A stretch of 64,000 bases of DNA, taken from Paenibacillus sp. LHD-38 (GTDB lineage: Bacteria > Bacillota > Bacilli > Paenibacillales > Paenibacillaceae). The translations under genes and the position numbers were made by a program. The notes under the pieces are model-generated. The model was given only the letters and a program-made list of their open reading frames with translations, searched no databases and had not been told where the DNA came from. Below are positions 44,747 to 54,010 of the stretch, one piece after another; position 1 is the stretch's first letter, and each line of letters opens with the position of its first letter. Where the stretch lies: positions 124,001 through 188,000 of the forward strand of contig NZ_JAVIFU010000005.1 of assembly GCF_031157315.1 (NCBI RefSeq). Reading direction: 5' to 3'.

Positions 44747-45355
44747 TCATTCCTCTCCCGCTGTCATCGTCCAAAGCTGCCATAATGATTGCCATACCAT
44801 TTGCTTTCTTTTTTCGAACAGCTCTTCTTCGTATAATTGGTTTTCGACGAGCAATCCATCAACGCATACGTAAAAAACGGCGATTAAACGTTCTTCCTCT
44901 TCCGGGTTAAAAAGCCCCTCTGCCGCTCCTTTATGAAGGACTGCAGCAATCCCTTCGCTCAGCTCATTCTCGTGCCGCAGGAAATCCTGCCTAAGCTGAT
45001 CCCTCAAATGGCGCGGAGGCACAAGAATCGTCCGCTTCAAAAAGGCCTGGCCGGTTGTTATATGGTTAAGATCCGTGAAGAAAGCAAACAATCGATATAC
45101 CTGCTGCTTAATCGGCTCCTGCTCCATTTCCCGAAGAAGCTCCACATACTGCTTCAGCTCTTCCGCAATCACTTCTTGTATTAGCTGGACGAACAACTGC
45201 TCTTTCGATTTATAATGCGCATAAATGGACGGCGTCTTAATGCCAACCGCCTTGGCAATTTCTGATAGGGCCGCTCCCTCGTAGCCGGATTCCGTAAACA
45301 TCGTTAATGCCGCCTGCTTAATTTTCTCCGCCGTTGTAGGCTCACTACTCATCAT
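44747..45355 (-). CDS. TetR/AcrR family transcriptional regulator
   Basis: Protein of 202 residues. The helix-turn-helix is in AALSEIAKAVGIKTPSIYAHYKSKEQLF, here cited by its ends AALSEIAKAVG and SIYAHYKSKEQLF (about residues 28-55). The C-terminal helical domain is the ligand pocket. First gene of a TetR-SMR-SMR operon, with a TAACGAACGTTA operator close to its promoter, so autorepression is likely. The inducer is unknown; quaternary ammonium or guanidinium compounds fit the pumps. Confidence 0.92.
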   Translation of the reverse strand: MMSSEPTTAEKIKQAALTMFTESGYEGAALSEIAKAVGIKTPSIYAHYKSKEQLFVQLIQEVIAEELKQYVELLREMEQEPIKQQVYRLFAFFTDLNHITTGQAFLKRTILVPPRHLRDQLRQDFLRHENELSEGIAAVLHKGAAEGLFNPEEEERLIAVFYVCVDGLLVENQLYEEELFEKRKQMVWQSLWQLWTMTAGEE

Positions 45356-45389
45356 TCATACCTCCGTCATGCTCGGTTCGTCCGTTTAC

Positions 45390-45445
45390 CTAACGAACGT
45401 TAGTTAGTTTAAGGGAATTGTAAGACGGTTTTGATAAAAAGTCAA
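45390..45445 (-). promoter_or_regulatory. Promoter and TetR-type operator of the SMR operon
   Basis: Minus strand: TTGACT (45440-45445), a 17-base spacer, TACAAT (45417-45422). The palindrome CTAACGAACGTTAG (45390-45403) lies just downstream of the -10 box, ideal for repression. Confidence 0.8.
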
Positions 45446-45460
45446 GGCTTGCCGGAACAG

Positions 45461-45510
45461 AAAAAAAAGCCATACATGCTCCCCTTCACTCGGAGAACAG
45501 CTATGGCTTC
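45461..45510 (-). terminator. Terminator after the hisC-membrane protein pair
   Basis: AAGCCATA and TATGGCTT, with an inner CTCC/GGAG stem, enclose a loop; the minus strand ends in eight T. Confidence 0.85.
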
Positions 45511-45516
45511 CCTGTT

Positions 45517-45984
45517 TTATTGCTTCTTGATTTGATTATTTTCGATTCGGTTGTTTTTAATTCCGTTGTATTTGCCCCACATCATCCAGCAAGCATTAAA
45601 GATCATAGCGAGTGCGATGCTGAGCACCATCACCATAACATTTAGGATGAGGAAATAAACGAGCAGCAGTCCAAAGTCGGTGTTATTTTGGGATAGCGGC
45701 AGAATCTGGCTTAACACGAATGCAAGCAAAACGCTGAACGGGATCCAAAACAAGAAGATGAAGATCGGAAAGTACCAATGCCGATTTCGAAACAGCTTAA
45801 CGATGGGAATCGCGAATGCGAGAACCATCAGACCGCATACCAGGTAGCTGCGCTCCACGATTGCACTGTTAAAGTAAGCCGTATACAAAAATGCATTTCC
45901 AGCCGCGGCATAAATAAGGCTGAGCAGCAGCACCGCGCGCATCGAGCGCTTAAACAACACCTGCTCCTTCACCGTTTCTTCCAT
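45517..45984 (-). CDS. Four-helix membrane protein of unknown function
   Basis: Protein of 155 residues with four hydrophobic helices (about 15-35, 45-62, 70-92, 105-130) and an Asn/Lys-rich cytoplasmic tail (NNRIENNQIKKQ). No family recognised. Its start overlaps the hisC stop (TAATG), so it is co-translated with hisC. Confidence 0.75.
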   Translation of the reverse strand: MEETVKEQVLFKRSMRAVLLLSLIYAAAGNAFLYTAYFNSAIVERSYLVCGLMVLAFAIPIVKLFRNRHWYFPIFIFLFWIPFSVLLAFVLSQILPLSQNNTDFGLLLVYFLILNVMVMVLSIALAMIFNACWMMWGKYNGIKNNRIENNQIKKQ

Positions 45985-47045
45985 TACTCGCCTACGATTT
46001 CTTGCAGCGCCTGGATAAAAACATTCATTTCTTCATCCGTTCCAATGCTTACCCGCAAGTATTCATCGATGCGAGGCTGATCGAAATAACGGACCAATAC
46101 GCCTTTGTCGCGCAGCTGCTGGAAGATGGCTTTAGCAGCGAGAGATTTATGTGAAATGAATACAAAATTCGCTTTCGAATCGGTTACCTTGAAGTCCATC
46201 GCGAGAAGCTGCTCCGTTACACGCTCCCGCGTGGCGATCACTTTCGCTGTCGTTTCCTTGAAATAAGCATCATCCTCAAAGGAAGCATCCGCCCCTGCCA
46301 GCGCAAGCCGGTCAATTGTATAGGAATTAAATGAATTTTTGATTCGGTTCAAGCCTTCAATTAACTCCTCGCTGCCAAATGCAAACCCAACGCGCAAGCC
46401 TGCCAAAGAACGAGATTTCGAGAGCGTCTGAACGACGAGCAAATTCGGGTAATCCTTAATAAGCTCTACCGCCGACTGTCCTCCAAAATCAATGTAGGCT
46501 TCATCGACGATGACAGCCTGATTAGGATGATCTGCAAGCAGCTTGCGAATATCATCGAGCGGAAGCAATTGGGCGGTTGGCGCATTGGGATTCGGTATGA
46601 TGATACCGCCGTTATCCGCGCGGAAGTCTCCGACCCGTACATGGAACTGCTCGTCCAGCGGAACAAGCTCCGTCTGCAGGCCGTAAAGCTTAGCGTATAC
46701 CTTATAGAAGCTATAAGTGATATCCGGGAACAACAGCTTCTTAGCCGGATCGAAGAATGCCGCGAAAGCAAATGCCAAAATTTCATCCGAGCCATTGCCT
46801 GCAAAAACCTGCCCGGCGGGCAATCCGTAATAGGCGGCAGCCGCATTCACAAGACTCTCGCAGGTAGGATCGGGGTACAAGCGCAGGTCGGCATTTGACG
46901 CATCCTTAATTGCCTCGATGACCTTCGGAGAAGGCGGGTAGGGGTTCTCATTTGTATTCAGCTTGATATACGTTTTATCCTTCGGCTGTTCGCCAGGCAC
47001 GTACGGCACGAGCGAAGCCGTCAGCGGACTCCAAAATTTACTCAA
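45984..47045 (-). CDS. hisC: Histidinol-phosphate aminotransferase
   Basis: Protein of 353 residues from a TTG start with AAAGGAAGAG upstream. NTNENPYPPSPKV near the N-terminus, FAGNGSDEILAFAFA, and the PLP lysine in QTLSKSRSLAGLRVG (about residues 211-225) are present. It catalyses the seventh step of histidine synthesis and in many Bacillales also acts on aromatic keto acids. It is isolated from other his genes here. Confidence 0.93.
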   Translation of the reverse strand: MSKFWSPLTASLVPYVPGEQPKDKTYIKLNTNENPYPPSPKVIEAIKDASNADLRLYPDPTCESLVNAAAAYYGLPAGQVFAGNGSDEILAFAFAAFFDPAKKLLFPDITYSFYKVYAKLYGLQTELVPLDEQFHVRVGDFRADNGGIIIPNPNAPTAQLLPLDDIRKLLADHPNQAVIVDEAYIDFGGQSAVELIKDYPNLLVVQTLSKSRSLAGLRVGFAFGSEELIEGLNRIKNSFNSYTIDRLALAGADASFEDDAYFKETTAKVIATRERVTEQLLAMDFKVTDSKANFVFISHKSLAAKAIFQQLRDKGVLVRYFDQPRIDEYLRVSIGTDEEMNVFIQALQEIVGE

Positions 47046-47114
47046 TGGTTACTCTTCCTTTCGTTTTTGGCATTCCAGTCACTGCTATTATTTTAACATT
47101 AATGCGTTAGCGAA

Positions 47115-47405
47115 TTACTGAACAATTACTCTTATCGCAATGATCACAATAACAATCACGATGGCAGCTAGAATCAAAGCAGGGATTAACATGCTCCCGA
47201 GCGATTTCCACGCCGAAAATTGATGGACTTCGGCTACTGCTTTTACAAAAATAATAAAGCTCCAAACCGAGAAAATCAATTCGATCAAGCCTAGAAACAA
47301 CAGTAAAACCGTTAGCAGCACACTGCTGTCGATTCGCGGCGTCTCGTACGTAAACATCTCTTGTCCGAACAATAGGAGCTGGGGGATCCATCCGATTCTC
47401 CCTCT
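47115..47405 (-). pseudogene. 5'-truncated Yip1 family gene
   Basis: The open frame begins directly after a TAG at 47406-47408 and has no ATG at a ribosome site. It encodes WIPQLLLFGQEMFTYETPRI and then three hydrophobic segments, resembling the C-terminal third of Yip1 family membrane proteins. An AGAGGGAG-ATG nearby opens a different frame. The N-terminal two thirds are gone, and the vanZ stop lies only 20 bases upstream. A short functional product from the TTG at 47372 cannot be excluded. Confidence 0.6.
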
Positions 47406-47424
47406 CTAGCTTTAATGGCGATCA

Positions 47425-47874
47425 TTAGACCTGACGAACGAGAAGCTTCATACTCAGCAAACCAAGCAGCGCCCCAAATGTGTTAAGAATGATATCGTCG
47501 ATATCGAAGCTGCCCACGCGCGTCAGCATTTGAGTCATTTCCACGATTGTAATGAGCATGATCGAGGCCGCGGTGAGAACAAATCCACGGCTGTACTTCT
47601 TATTTAACAGCGGAAGAAATAGGCCAATCGGCATGAAGAGAACGATATTGCCGAATAAGTTCTTGAACCAAATATCAAAGTTAAAATGATCATGATGGAT
47701 GATATATTTTTTGATCGTATAAAAAGGAACTAAATTATAGCTGTAGCCTTCGCCAAAATAACGATTGCGATAAAATAACAGCCAGCACATGATCAGCGCA
47801 TACCCAAACGCAAGCGCGGTGAGAAACAGGTTCAGCAGCAAACTTTTAAAATGGGCATTCGGGTACAACCGCAT
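47425..47874 (-). CDS. VanZ family membrane protein
   Basis: Protein of 149 residues with four to five membrane helices. NLVPFYTIKKYI, NLFGNIVLFMPIGLFLPLL and FDIDDIILNTFGALLG are the VanZ-family signatures. Members relate to low-level teicoplanin resistance or envelope functions; the mechanism is unclear. It starts 3 bases after the phosphatase gene, with GGAGG near the overlap. Confidence 0.88.
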   Translation of the reverse strand: MRLYPNAHFKSLLLNLFLTALAFGYALIMCWLLFYRNRYFGEGYSYNLVPFYTIKKYIIHHDHFNFDIWFKNLFGNIVLFMPIGLFLPLLNKKYSRGFVLTAASIMLITIVEMTQMLTRVGSFDIDDIILNTFGALLGLLSMKLLVRQV

Positions 47875-47877
47875 CGT

Positions 47878-48591
47878 CTACAGCCTCCACTGCACAGAAT
47901 AAACGTTAAACTCATCCGCTCCGGTAATCGCCAATCCATTGAGCTGAAGTCCGGTCGAACAGCCGCCGTCGACGCCAATCTTTCCGGGACCAAACCAAAT
48001 ATCAGGTTTTCCGTGGATATCAATCGTTTTGGTATGGCCGAAGATAACGGTTTTAGTTACGTTCGTCGGTCTGCTTAAGAAAGGCTGCTTGATATAGAGA
48101 AAATCTCTGGTCGGCTGATCCTTCCAATTCAAATAGTTCGGATTAAGGCCGGCATGCACATAAATAAAATGCTCATCCTCATGATAGTAAGGCAGGTTAT
48201 CGAGAAACGCCATGTGATGCGTATAATGCTCCTGAACAGCTGCTTTCGCTTGTTCGATGACATGCTCTATCGAGCCCTGCTTGATACCGGCGTAACTCTC
48301 TGCCGTCTGCCTGCCGCCATGTCCGATAAACTTGAGCAGCGCCTGCTCGCTCCTCTCCAGCATGACATCGACGAGCCGTTCGTCATGATTGCCTTGAATA
48401 GCTATCGCGCCGTCTTTTTGAACCAGCCCGATGACCTGCTCCACCACTTCCCGGCTCTGGGGACCGCGATCGACGAAATCGCCAAGCAACATCAACTGAT
48501 CCTCTCCCGGGCAATAGTTCATCTGTTCGAGCAAATCGTTAAACGGCGTATAGCAGCCATGTATATCGCTTATTACCAGAGTTCTCTTCAT
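47878..48591 (-). CDS. Metallophosphoesterase (serine/threonine phosphatase-like)
   Basis: Protein of 237 residues. [23 protein letters not shown] and IQGNHDERL are the three metal-binding motifs of PPP-type phosphatases, and VFGHTKTID follows. Likely targets are phosphoproteins or Ap4A-type nucleotides. It overlaps the acetyltransferase gene by four bases. Confidence 0.9.
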   Translation of the reverse strand: MKRTLVISDIHGCYTPFNDLLEQMNYCPGEDQLMLLGDFVDRGPQSREVVEQVIGLVQKDGAIAIQGNHDERLVDVMLERSEQALLKFIGHGGRQTAESYAGIKQGSIEHVIEQAKAAVQEHYTHHMAFLDNLPYYHEDEHFIYVHAGLNPNYLNWKDQPTRDFLYIKQPFLSRPTNVTKTVIFGHTKTIDIHGKPDIWFGPGKIGVDGGCSTGLQLNGLAITGADEFNVYSVQWRL

Positions 48592-49094
48592 ACGCGTCTC
48601 CCCGAGATCACAAGATCTCTCTCTACGCCGTCGAGTACCGCGACCTTAGGCAAATGCCCCCATACCTCAAAGCCGAACTTGCGAAGCAGCGCCAAGCTTG
48701 GCTCATTGTGCCCGAACACGAAGCCGAGCAGCGTGCTGAGGCCCAGACGCGGACATTCATCGATGGCCTTCTGAATCAGCACGGAGCCGAGACCCAGCTT
48801 GCGATAGGGCTCCGCTATATATATGCTTATTTCTGCCGTTGCATTATAAGCAGGCCTGCCATAAAACGATTGAAAGCTGAACCAAGCCGCGACTTCTCCC
48901 TCAATGAGCAGAATCCACAGCGGACGAAAATCAGCCGAATGATCATCGAACCACGCTCTCTTGCTCTCTACCGTTGCAGGCTCCAAATCTGCCGTAACCA
49001 TCCTGCTTGCAATCGTTGAATTATAAATGTCGACAATACGCTCCAGATCGCTTAGCTGCGCATCCGCTATATTATATTGTAGCTGTCTGGTCAT
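48588..49094 (-). CDS. GNAT family N-acetyltransferase, phosphinothricin-type
   Basis: Protein of 168 residues, starting at the ATG at 49094 after GAGGTGG (three codons inside the longest frame). [20 protein letters not shown] is the acetyl-CoA-binding motif. The pattern of the N-terminus ([17 protein letters not shown]) and [19 protein letters not shown] end ([15 protein letters not shown]) matches the phosphinothricin acetyltransferase group. The substrate is unknown. Confidence 0.88.
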   Translation of the reverse strand: MTRQLQYNIADAQLSDLERIVDIYNSTIASRMVTADLEPATVESKRAWFDDHSADFRPLWILLIEGEVAAWFSFQSFYGRPAYNATAEISIYIAEPYRKLGLGSVLIQKAIDECPRLGLSTLLGFVFGHNEPSLALLRKFGFEVWGHLPKVAVLDGVERDLVISGRRV

Positions 49095-49175
49095 GCTCGC
49101 CACCTCTTACCCTTCTATGTTATTCTTGCATTTTCTTGAAATAGGAATCTCAGAGCTTTGACAAATTATATCATA

Positions 49176-49775
49176 TCACTCATTACGCGCTATATATTTA
49201 TTGTAGTCCGCAGGGGTATTCAAATTGATAAAATAGGATGATTCTCCCTGCTCTTGCAGATTGATCTCCACGGTCCGAAGCCGGTTAAGCAGTCCCATTA
49301 AACGGAAATCTCCTGCTTCTAGCGCTGCTTCTATTCGTCCTGCCGTCCTTGCATGGTAGAGCGCATGAAACGGCTGGCCGGGGGCGTAAATAACATCTGC
49401 CCCGCTATCCGTATGAGTAAGAAGAGCGGAAAGCAGCTCCTCAGACAGCTGCGGCATATCGCATGCCATCGTAAATACATAACCGTCACCAATAGCAGAT
49501 AAACCAGCATGAAGCCCCGATAACGGTCCGCATTCAGGAATAAGATCAATAGCGAAGCTCACTGTATCTCCCAAATCGCCCAAGCTCTCCCGATAAAGTG
49601 CTTCGCGCTCAGGTGATCCAACCGATACCGTCACATGCTGCGTTAAACGCGATACTTCCTCTACGAGCCGATAGAGGAGCGGCTTGCCCGCAATAGGCAG
49701 CAGCGCTTTATCCGTTCCCATCCTCGTGCTTAGCCCGCCAGCGAGTATCAAGCCTTGAATATGATGGTTTTCCAT
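49176..49775 (-). CDS. mobA: Molybdenum cofactor guanylyltransferase
   Basis: Protein of 199 residues. LAGGLSTRMGTDKALLPI is the GTP-binding signature, and FTMACDMPQLSEELLSAL carries the metal-binding aspartate. MobA attaches GMP to molybdopterin. No other molybdenum cofactor genes are in the window. Confidence 0.93.
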   Translation of the reverse strand: MENHHIQGLILAGGLSTRMGTDKALLPIAGKPLLYRLVEEVSRLTQHVTVSVGSPEREALYRESLGDLGDTVSFAIDLIPECGPLSGLHAGLSAIGDGYVFTMACDMPQLSEELLSALLTHTDSGADVIYAPGQPFHALYHARTAGRIEAALEAGDFRLMGLLNRLRTVEINLQEQGESSYFINLNTPADYNKYIARNE

Positions 49776-49801
49776 TTTCCCATCCCCCTATAAATAGAAA
49801 G

Positions 49802-49835
49802 AAAGCCTGCCGAGTATTGACGCTCGACAGGCTTT
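49802..49835 (-). terminator. Terminator of glnS
   Basis: AAAGCCTGCCGAG and CTCGACAGGCTTT with loop TATTGACG, 16 bases after the glnS stop. Confidence 0.85.
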
Positions 49836-49850
49836 AATCTTCATTTTGCC

Positions 49851-51524
49851 TTATGCTTTAGACGGATCGAATGAGCTCTTCAGCGATACGATACGGTTGA
49901 AAGCCAGTTTCTCGGGCGTCGTATCCTTCGGATCAACATTAAAGTAGCCGTGACGGAAAAATTGAAACTTGTCTCCGCCCGCAGCATCCTTCATGTTAGG
50001 CTCAACGAAGCCTTGCAGCACTTCAAGCGAATTCGGGTTGATGCATTCCAGGAAAGGCTTGCCATCCTCTTCGGCTTCGCTCGTAATCAGCGGCTCGAAC
50101 AAGCGGAAGTCCGCAGCAACGGCTTGCGATGCTTCGACCCAATGAATCGTGCCTTTCACTTTACGTTCATTAAAACCGGAGCCGCTCTTGGTCTTCGGAT
50201 CATACGTGCAGTGCAGCTCGATTACATTTCCCGCTTCATCCTTTACGACTTCTTGGCAGGTGATGAAATACGCATGCTTCAAGCGCACTTCGTTGCCGGG
50301 GAATAGACGGAAATATTTATTCGGAGGATTTTCCATGAAATCATCCTGTTCAATGTAAATCTCGCGCGAAAACGGAATTTGTCGCGTGCCCATTTCCTCG
50401 TTCTCCGCATTATTCTCGGCATCCAGCAGCTCGGTTTGACCTTCTGGATAGTTTGTAATCACAACTTTAAGAGGACGGAGGACAGCCATTGTCCGAAGTG
50501 CTTTCAGCTTCAAATCTTCTCTGATAAAATGCTCAAGATTGCGCTCGTCAACTAGACTGTTGCTCTTCGAAACCCCGATCTCGCGGCAGAATGCGCGCAT
50601 CGCTTCGGGCGTGTAGCCCTTGCGGCGCAAACCGCTGATCGTCGGCATACGCGGATCATCCCAGCCGTCTACTACGGCTTCGTCTACCAATTGCTTCAGC
50701 TTGCGCTTGCTCATGACGGTGTTCGTCACATTAAGGCGGGCAAATTCATATTGGCGCGGAGTTGCTTCCATCTCGCACTCTGCGATCGTCCAGTCATACA
50801 GCGGACGGTGATCCTCGAACTCCAGCGTACAAATAGAATGCGTGATACCTTCAATTGCATCGCTTAGCGGATGTGCATAATCGTACATCGGATAGATGCT
50901 CCAAGCATCGCCCGTACGGTGGTGATGGGTATGCGCAATGCGGTACAGAACAGGGTCGCGCAAAGTAATGTTCGGCGAAGCCATATCGATCTTGGCGCGC
51001 AACACTCTCTCGCCGTCCTTGAACTCGCCCGCGCGCATGCGCGTGAACAAATCAAGGTTTTCTTCCACGGTGCGGCTGCGGTACGGGCTTTCCTTGCCCG
51101 GCTCGGTCAACGTACCGCGATATTCGCGGGTTTGCTCGGCTGTTAGATCGCAGACATACGCTTTACCCTTCTTAATCAGCAGCACCGCACGGTTATAAAG
51201 CTCCTCAAAGTAATCCGACGCAAAACGAAGCTCGTCCCACTCGAAGCCAAGCCAGCGGACATCCTCTTGAATGGATTCCACGTACTCCGTATCTTCTTTG
51301 AGCGGGTTTGTATCGTCAAAACGCAAATTGGTTCTGCCCTTGAACTCATCGGCGAGCTCAAAGTTCAGACAGATCGACTTGGCATGTCCGATATGCAAAT
51401 AGCCATTCGGCTCCGGCGGAAAACGAGTGACAATTTCCTGTACGTGGCCGCTCTTCAAATCTTCGACTACAATGTTTTTTATGAAATTCGAGGATGATGA
51501 CTTGTTCTCTACAGTATTCTCCAT
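49851..51524 (-). CDS. glnS: Glutaminyl-tRNA synthetase
   Basis: Protein of 557 residues from the ATG at 51524. The class I HIGH motif is in [12 protein letters not shown] (about residues 36-47), and the KMSKS-type loop is [17 protein letters not shown] and the C-terminal beta-barrel anticodon domains follow; no YqeY fusion. It charges tRNA-Gln directly. Most Firmicutes instead use GatCAB, so the gene is a lineage-restricted acquisition (established knowledge). The neighbours do not form a pathway with it. Confidence 0.96.
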   Translation of the reverse strand: MENTVENKSSSSNFIKNIVVEDLKSGHVQEIVTRFPPEPNGYLHIGHAKSICLNFELADEFKGRTNLRFDDTNPLKEDTEYVESIQEDVRWLGFEWDELRFASDYFEELYNRAVLLIKKGKAYVCDLTAEQTREYRGTLTEPGKESPYRSRTVEENLDLFTRMRAGEFKDGERVLRAKIDMASPNITLRDPVLYRIAHTHHHRTGDAWSIYPMYDYAHPLSDAIEGITHSICTLEFEDHRPLYDWTIAECEMEATPRQYEFARLNVTNTVMSKRKLKQLVDEAVVDGWDDPRMPTISGLRRKGYTPEAMRAFCREIGVSKSNSLVDERNLEHFIREDLKLKALRTMAVLRPLKVVITNYPEGQTELLDAENNAENEEMGTRQIPFSREIYIEQDDFMENPPNKYFRLFPGNEVRLKHAYFITCQEVVKDEAGNVIELHCTYDPKTKSGSGFNERKVKGTIHWVEASQAVAADFRLFEPLITSEAEEDGKPFLECINPNSLEVLQGFVEPNMKDAAGGDKFQFFRHGYFNVDPKDTTPEKLAFNRIVSLKSSFDPSKA

Positions 51525-51624
51525 CTGCGACCAACCTTTCCCACGAAAAATATTTATCCTCTTATAATACACAAATTTCCGCGAAATTATAATACTCCCT
51601 CTGGTTCTACGGTAGAAAGCAGCA

Positions 51625-51652
51625 TAACCCGACCTCAAAATGAGGCGGGTTA
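51625..51652. terminator. Hairpin between the transporter gene and glnS
   Basis: AACCCGACCTC and GAGGCGGGTT form the arms, but there is no T-run. It may be a weak terminator. Confidence 0.4.
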
Positions 51653-51744
51653 GTGATGCGCAGATCCATCATGAATAGATTTGCCTATTATCTAATGGTA
51701 TTCTTCGCTATTTTGCTGCTTAATCGCTTCAAAAATCATAGACA

Positions 51745-53109
51745 TCAAAACCGGATGATGCCTGACGAGTAGAGAAATACGAGCAATACGAGAATGGGCG
51801 CGACGTAGCGAAGCATGAACAACCACAGCCGCAGCCACCACGAAGACAAGCCCGCCTCCTCCGCCGCCCCGCGCCAAGCATAGCCGACGAACAGCGTGAC
51901 GACCAGCCCGCCGAGCGGCAGCACGATGTTAGAGCATACGAAGTCCATCCAATCAAAAAACGGCTTGCCGCCAAACGTGAGCCAAGGCACTTTGTTTCCT
52001 AATGATAAGGCTGAGGGCAATCCGATCAAGAAGCAAAGCAGCGTTAGAAAAATAACCGAAAAGCTGCGGCGCCAGCCAAAAGCCTCGCGGACGAAGGCAA
52101 TCGGCACTTCGAGCAGCGAGACTGTGGAAGTCAAGGCAGCGAAAGCAAGCAGCACAAAAAACAAACCGCCAAAAAACGATCCGAGCGGCATGGCCGAGAA
52201 CGCGGCCGGCAGCGCTACGAATACAAGGCTCGGGCCCTGCGACGCTTCTAGACCGAAGACAAACGTCGTAGGAAATATAATCAAACCCGCGAGAAAAGCA
52301 TAAATTAAATCCCCTGCGCCAATGGCCAGCGTAGCCAGCCCCAGCGATTGCCGCTTATCAACATATGCGCCGTATGTCATCATTGCCCCCATGCCGAGCG
52401 ACAACGAGAAGAAGGCGTGGCCAAGCGCGACAAGCGCGGATTCCGCCGACAGCTTGCTAAAGTCCGGCTTTAGAAAAAAAGCTGCGCCCTCTCCCGCTCC
52501 CTCCAGCGACAATGCTCGTATACACAACACAATAAGCAAAATAACCAGTCCTGGAATCAGAATCTTATTAAATTTTTCTATGCCGGCCGAGACGCCCCGC
52601 ATAATAATGAAGCCTGTCAGTAGCAGGACGATGAATTGCCAGAAAACAGGCATCCAACTGTTATTAAAATCACTGAAAAGCAGCCCAAAATCATTATGCT
52701 TGAAAAGTTCTCCCGAAAATGACAGCATGGCGTAATGCAAAGTCCAGCCAGCAACAACCGCATAGAAGGACAAGATGACAAACGCGCCTAATATCGTAAT
52801 AAACCCAAAGCCGCCCCATAGCTTATGACCGCTTAGACGAATGAGCGACGTGGACGCATTGCCTCTGCCGCCCCGCCCCACCGTCAGTTCAGCGAGCAGA
52901 ACCGGCAGTCCGACCAGCAGCAAGCATATAACGAAGAGCAAGAAAAAAGCCGCTCCACCGTACTGTCCTGTTATATAAGGAAACTTCCACATGTTCCCCA
53001 GTCCGACCGCGCTTCCGATCGCCGCCAGAATAAAACCCGAGGATGAGAATCTCTCTCCCGCAGATTGCGTTTTTTCTTGCAAGGATTCTGATTGACGCTG
53101 ATCCTTCAT
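51745..53109 (-). CDS. Sodium-dependent transporter, NSS/SNF family
   Basis: Protein of 454 residues from the ATG at 53109 (GGGGGG upstream). SGFILAAIGSAVGLGNMWKF in helix 1 and GGAAFF carry the sodium/substrate-site signature. About eleven membrane helices are visible, as in bacterial LeuT relatives. It likely imports an amino acid with sodium; the substrate is unknown. Confidence 0.9.
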   Translation of the reverse strand: MKDQRQSESLQEKTQSAGERFSSSGFILAAIGSAVGLGNMWKFPYITGQYGGAAFFLLFVICLLLVGLPVLLAELTVGRGGRGNASTSLIRLSGHKLWGGFGFITILGAFVILSFYAVVAGWTLHYAMLSFSGELFKHNDFGLLFSDFNNSWMPVFWQFIVLLLTGFIIMRGVSAGIEKFNKILIPGLVILLIVLCIRALSLEGAGEGAAFFLKPDFSKLSAESALVALGHAFFSLSLGMGAMMTYGAYVDKRQSLGLATLAIGAGDLIYAFLAGLIIFPTTFVFGLEASQGPSLVFVALPAAFSAMPLGSFFGGLFFVLLAFAALTSTVSLLEVPIAFVREAFGWRRSFSVIFLTLLCFLIGLPSALSLGNKVPWLTFGGKPFFDWMDFVCSNIVLPLGGLVVTLFVGYAWRGAAEEAGLSSWWLRLWLFMLRYVAPILVLLVFLYSSGIIRF

Positions 53110-53783
53110 ATAAATAATCCCCCCATGCGGTAACTTTCTATGCGAAATTCGACGTGTTGGTGGGTAGTATGACCATTTTTGAAAAATATATCTGCATTTG
53201 TACCGGTCAAATGGCGCGCAGCCCCATCCACATTCGACCAGTACAAATGGCATTCGCATTGGACACCTATCATTGCTGCTTAATGGGCAAAGCCCGTCTG
53301 TAATTAGCGGTAGCTGCTGCATGAAACCAATAGTTATGACCTTTTATTGGATTAACTAATTTCACACACAGGGAATAGAGAAATTCCCAACGGTATTAGC
53401 TCGATGAAATATCCCTAACAATAAAATATCGGTTAATATTATTTGCATATTATAAACGTTCAACTTAAGTGGCTGATACTGATATTCGCCTTTTATGATC
53501 ACGCTTTTAAAGGATATTCTATAGAACTATTCACGAATTAAATGCATATTAACAACTAATAATAACAATGATATTTGAATTGTATAACTTCTATACACCT
53601 CTTTCAAAGAGCATGGAATAGCGGTTAATACACCCTTTCCGTTTCTGTTTATTTTCAACCTGCTTTGAAAGACAAGCGTTTATCGAAACCGCTCTGAGTC
53701 CTGATGTATTTGCATGACAATAAAGAGTGAAAGGGCATTATTGGCGCGAGCTTAAAAGTCTGGGAGCGGGACTGGAGCGCTGC
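53110..53783. other. AT-rich intergenic region
   Basis: About 670 bases with no convincing gene or repeat. It should contain the transporter promoter (reading leftwards). Confidence 0.4.
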
Positions 53784-53969
53784 ATGACAGAGCATACAAT
53801 CGTTCAAGTTCGCAAACGAAGGTATATTTCAGCCGGATGTATGGGGAGATCGAGGGGATCAATAAACACAAGCAGTATCCCTGAATGGGAGCTGCTAGCA
53901 GCATTTTTTTCTAATAATAGGTTGTCCATAGGATCGCAATTAAATGGATTATTCAGCCTCTCTCCTTAA
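53784..53969 (+). CDS. Possible 61-residue protein
   Basis: ATG with GGAG six bases upstream and a perfect terminator only five bases after the stop. The product begins MTEHTIVQVRKRRYISAGCM and has no recognised family. The composition is not strongly protein-like, so this may be a relic or chance. Confidence 0.3.
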   Translation: MTEHTIVQVRKRRYISAGCMGRSRGSINTSSIPEWELLAAFFSNNRLSIGSQLNGLFSLSP

Positions 53970-53973
53970 ATAC

Positions 53974-54007
53974 AAAAGGGAGCCAGTCCTGAGACTGGCT
54001 CCCTTTC
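53974..54007. terminator. Perfect hairpin terminator
   Basis: AAAGGGAGCCAGTC and GACTGGCTCCCTTT around CTGA: a perfect 14-base stem. It lies four bases left of the duplicated gpx block. Confidence 0.85.
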
Positions 54008-54010
54008 CGA

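Noticed and set aside
51525..51744. T-box leader for glnS
   Set aside because: No AGGGTGGNACCGCG-type antiterminator was found on the minus strand.
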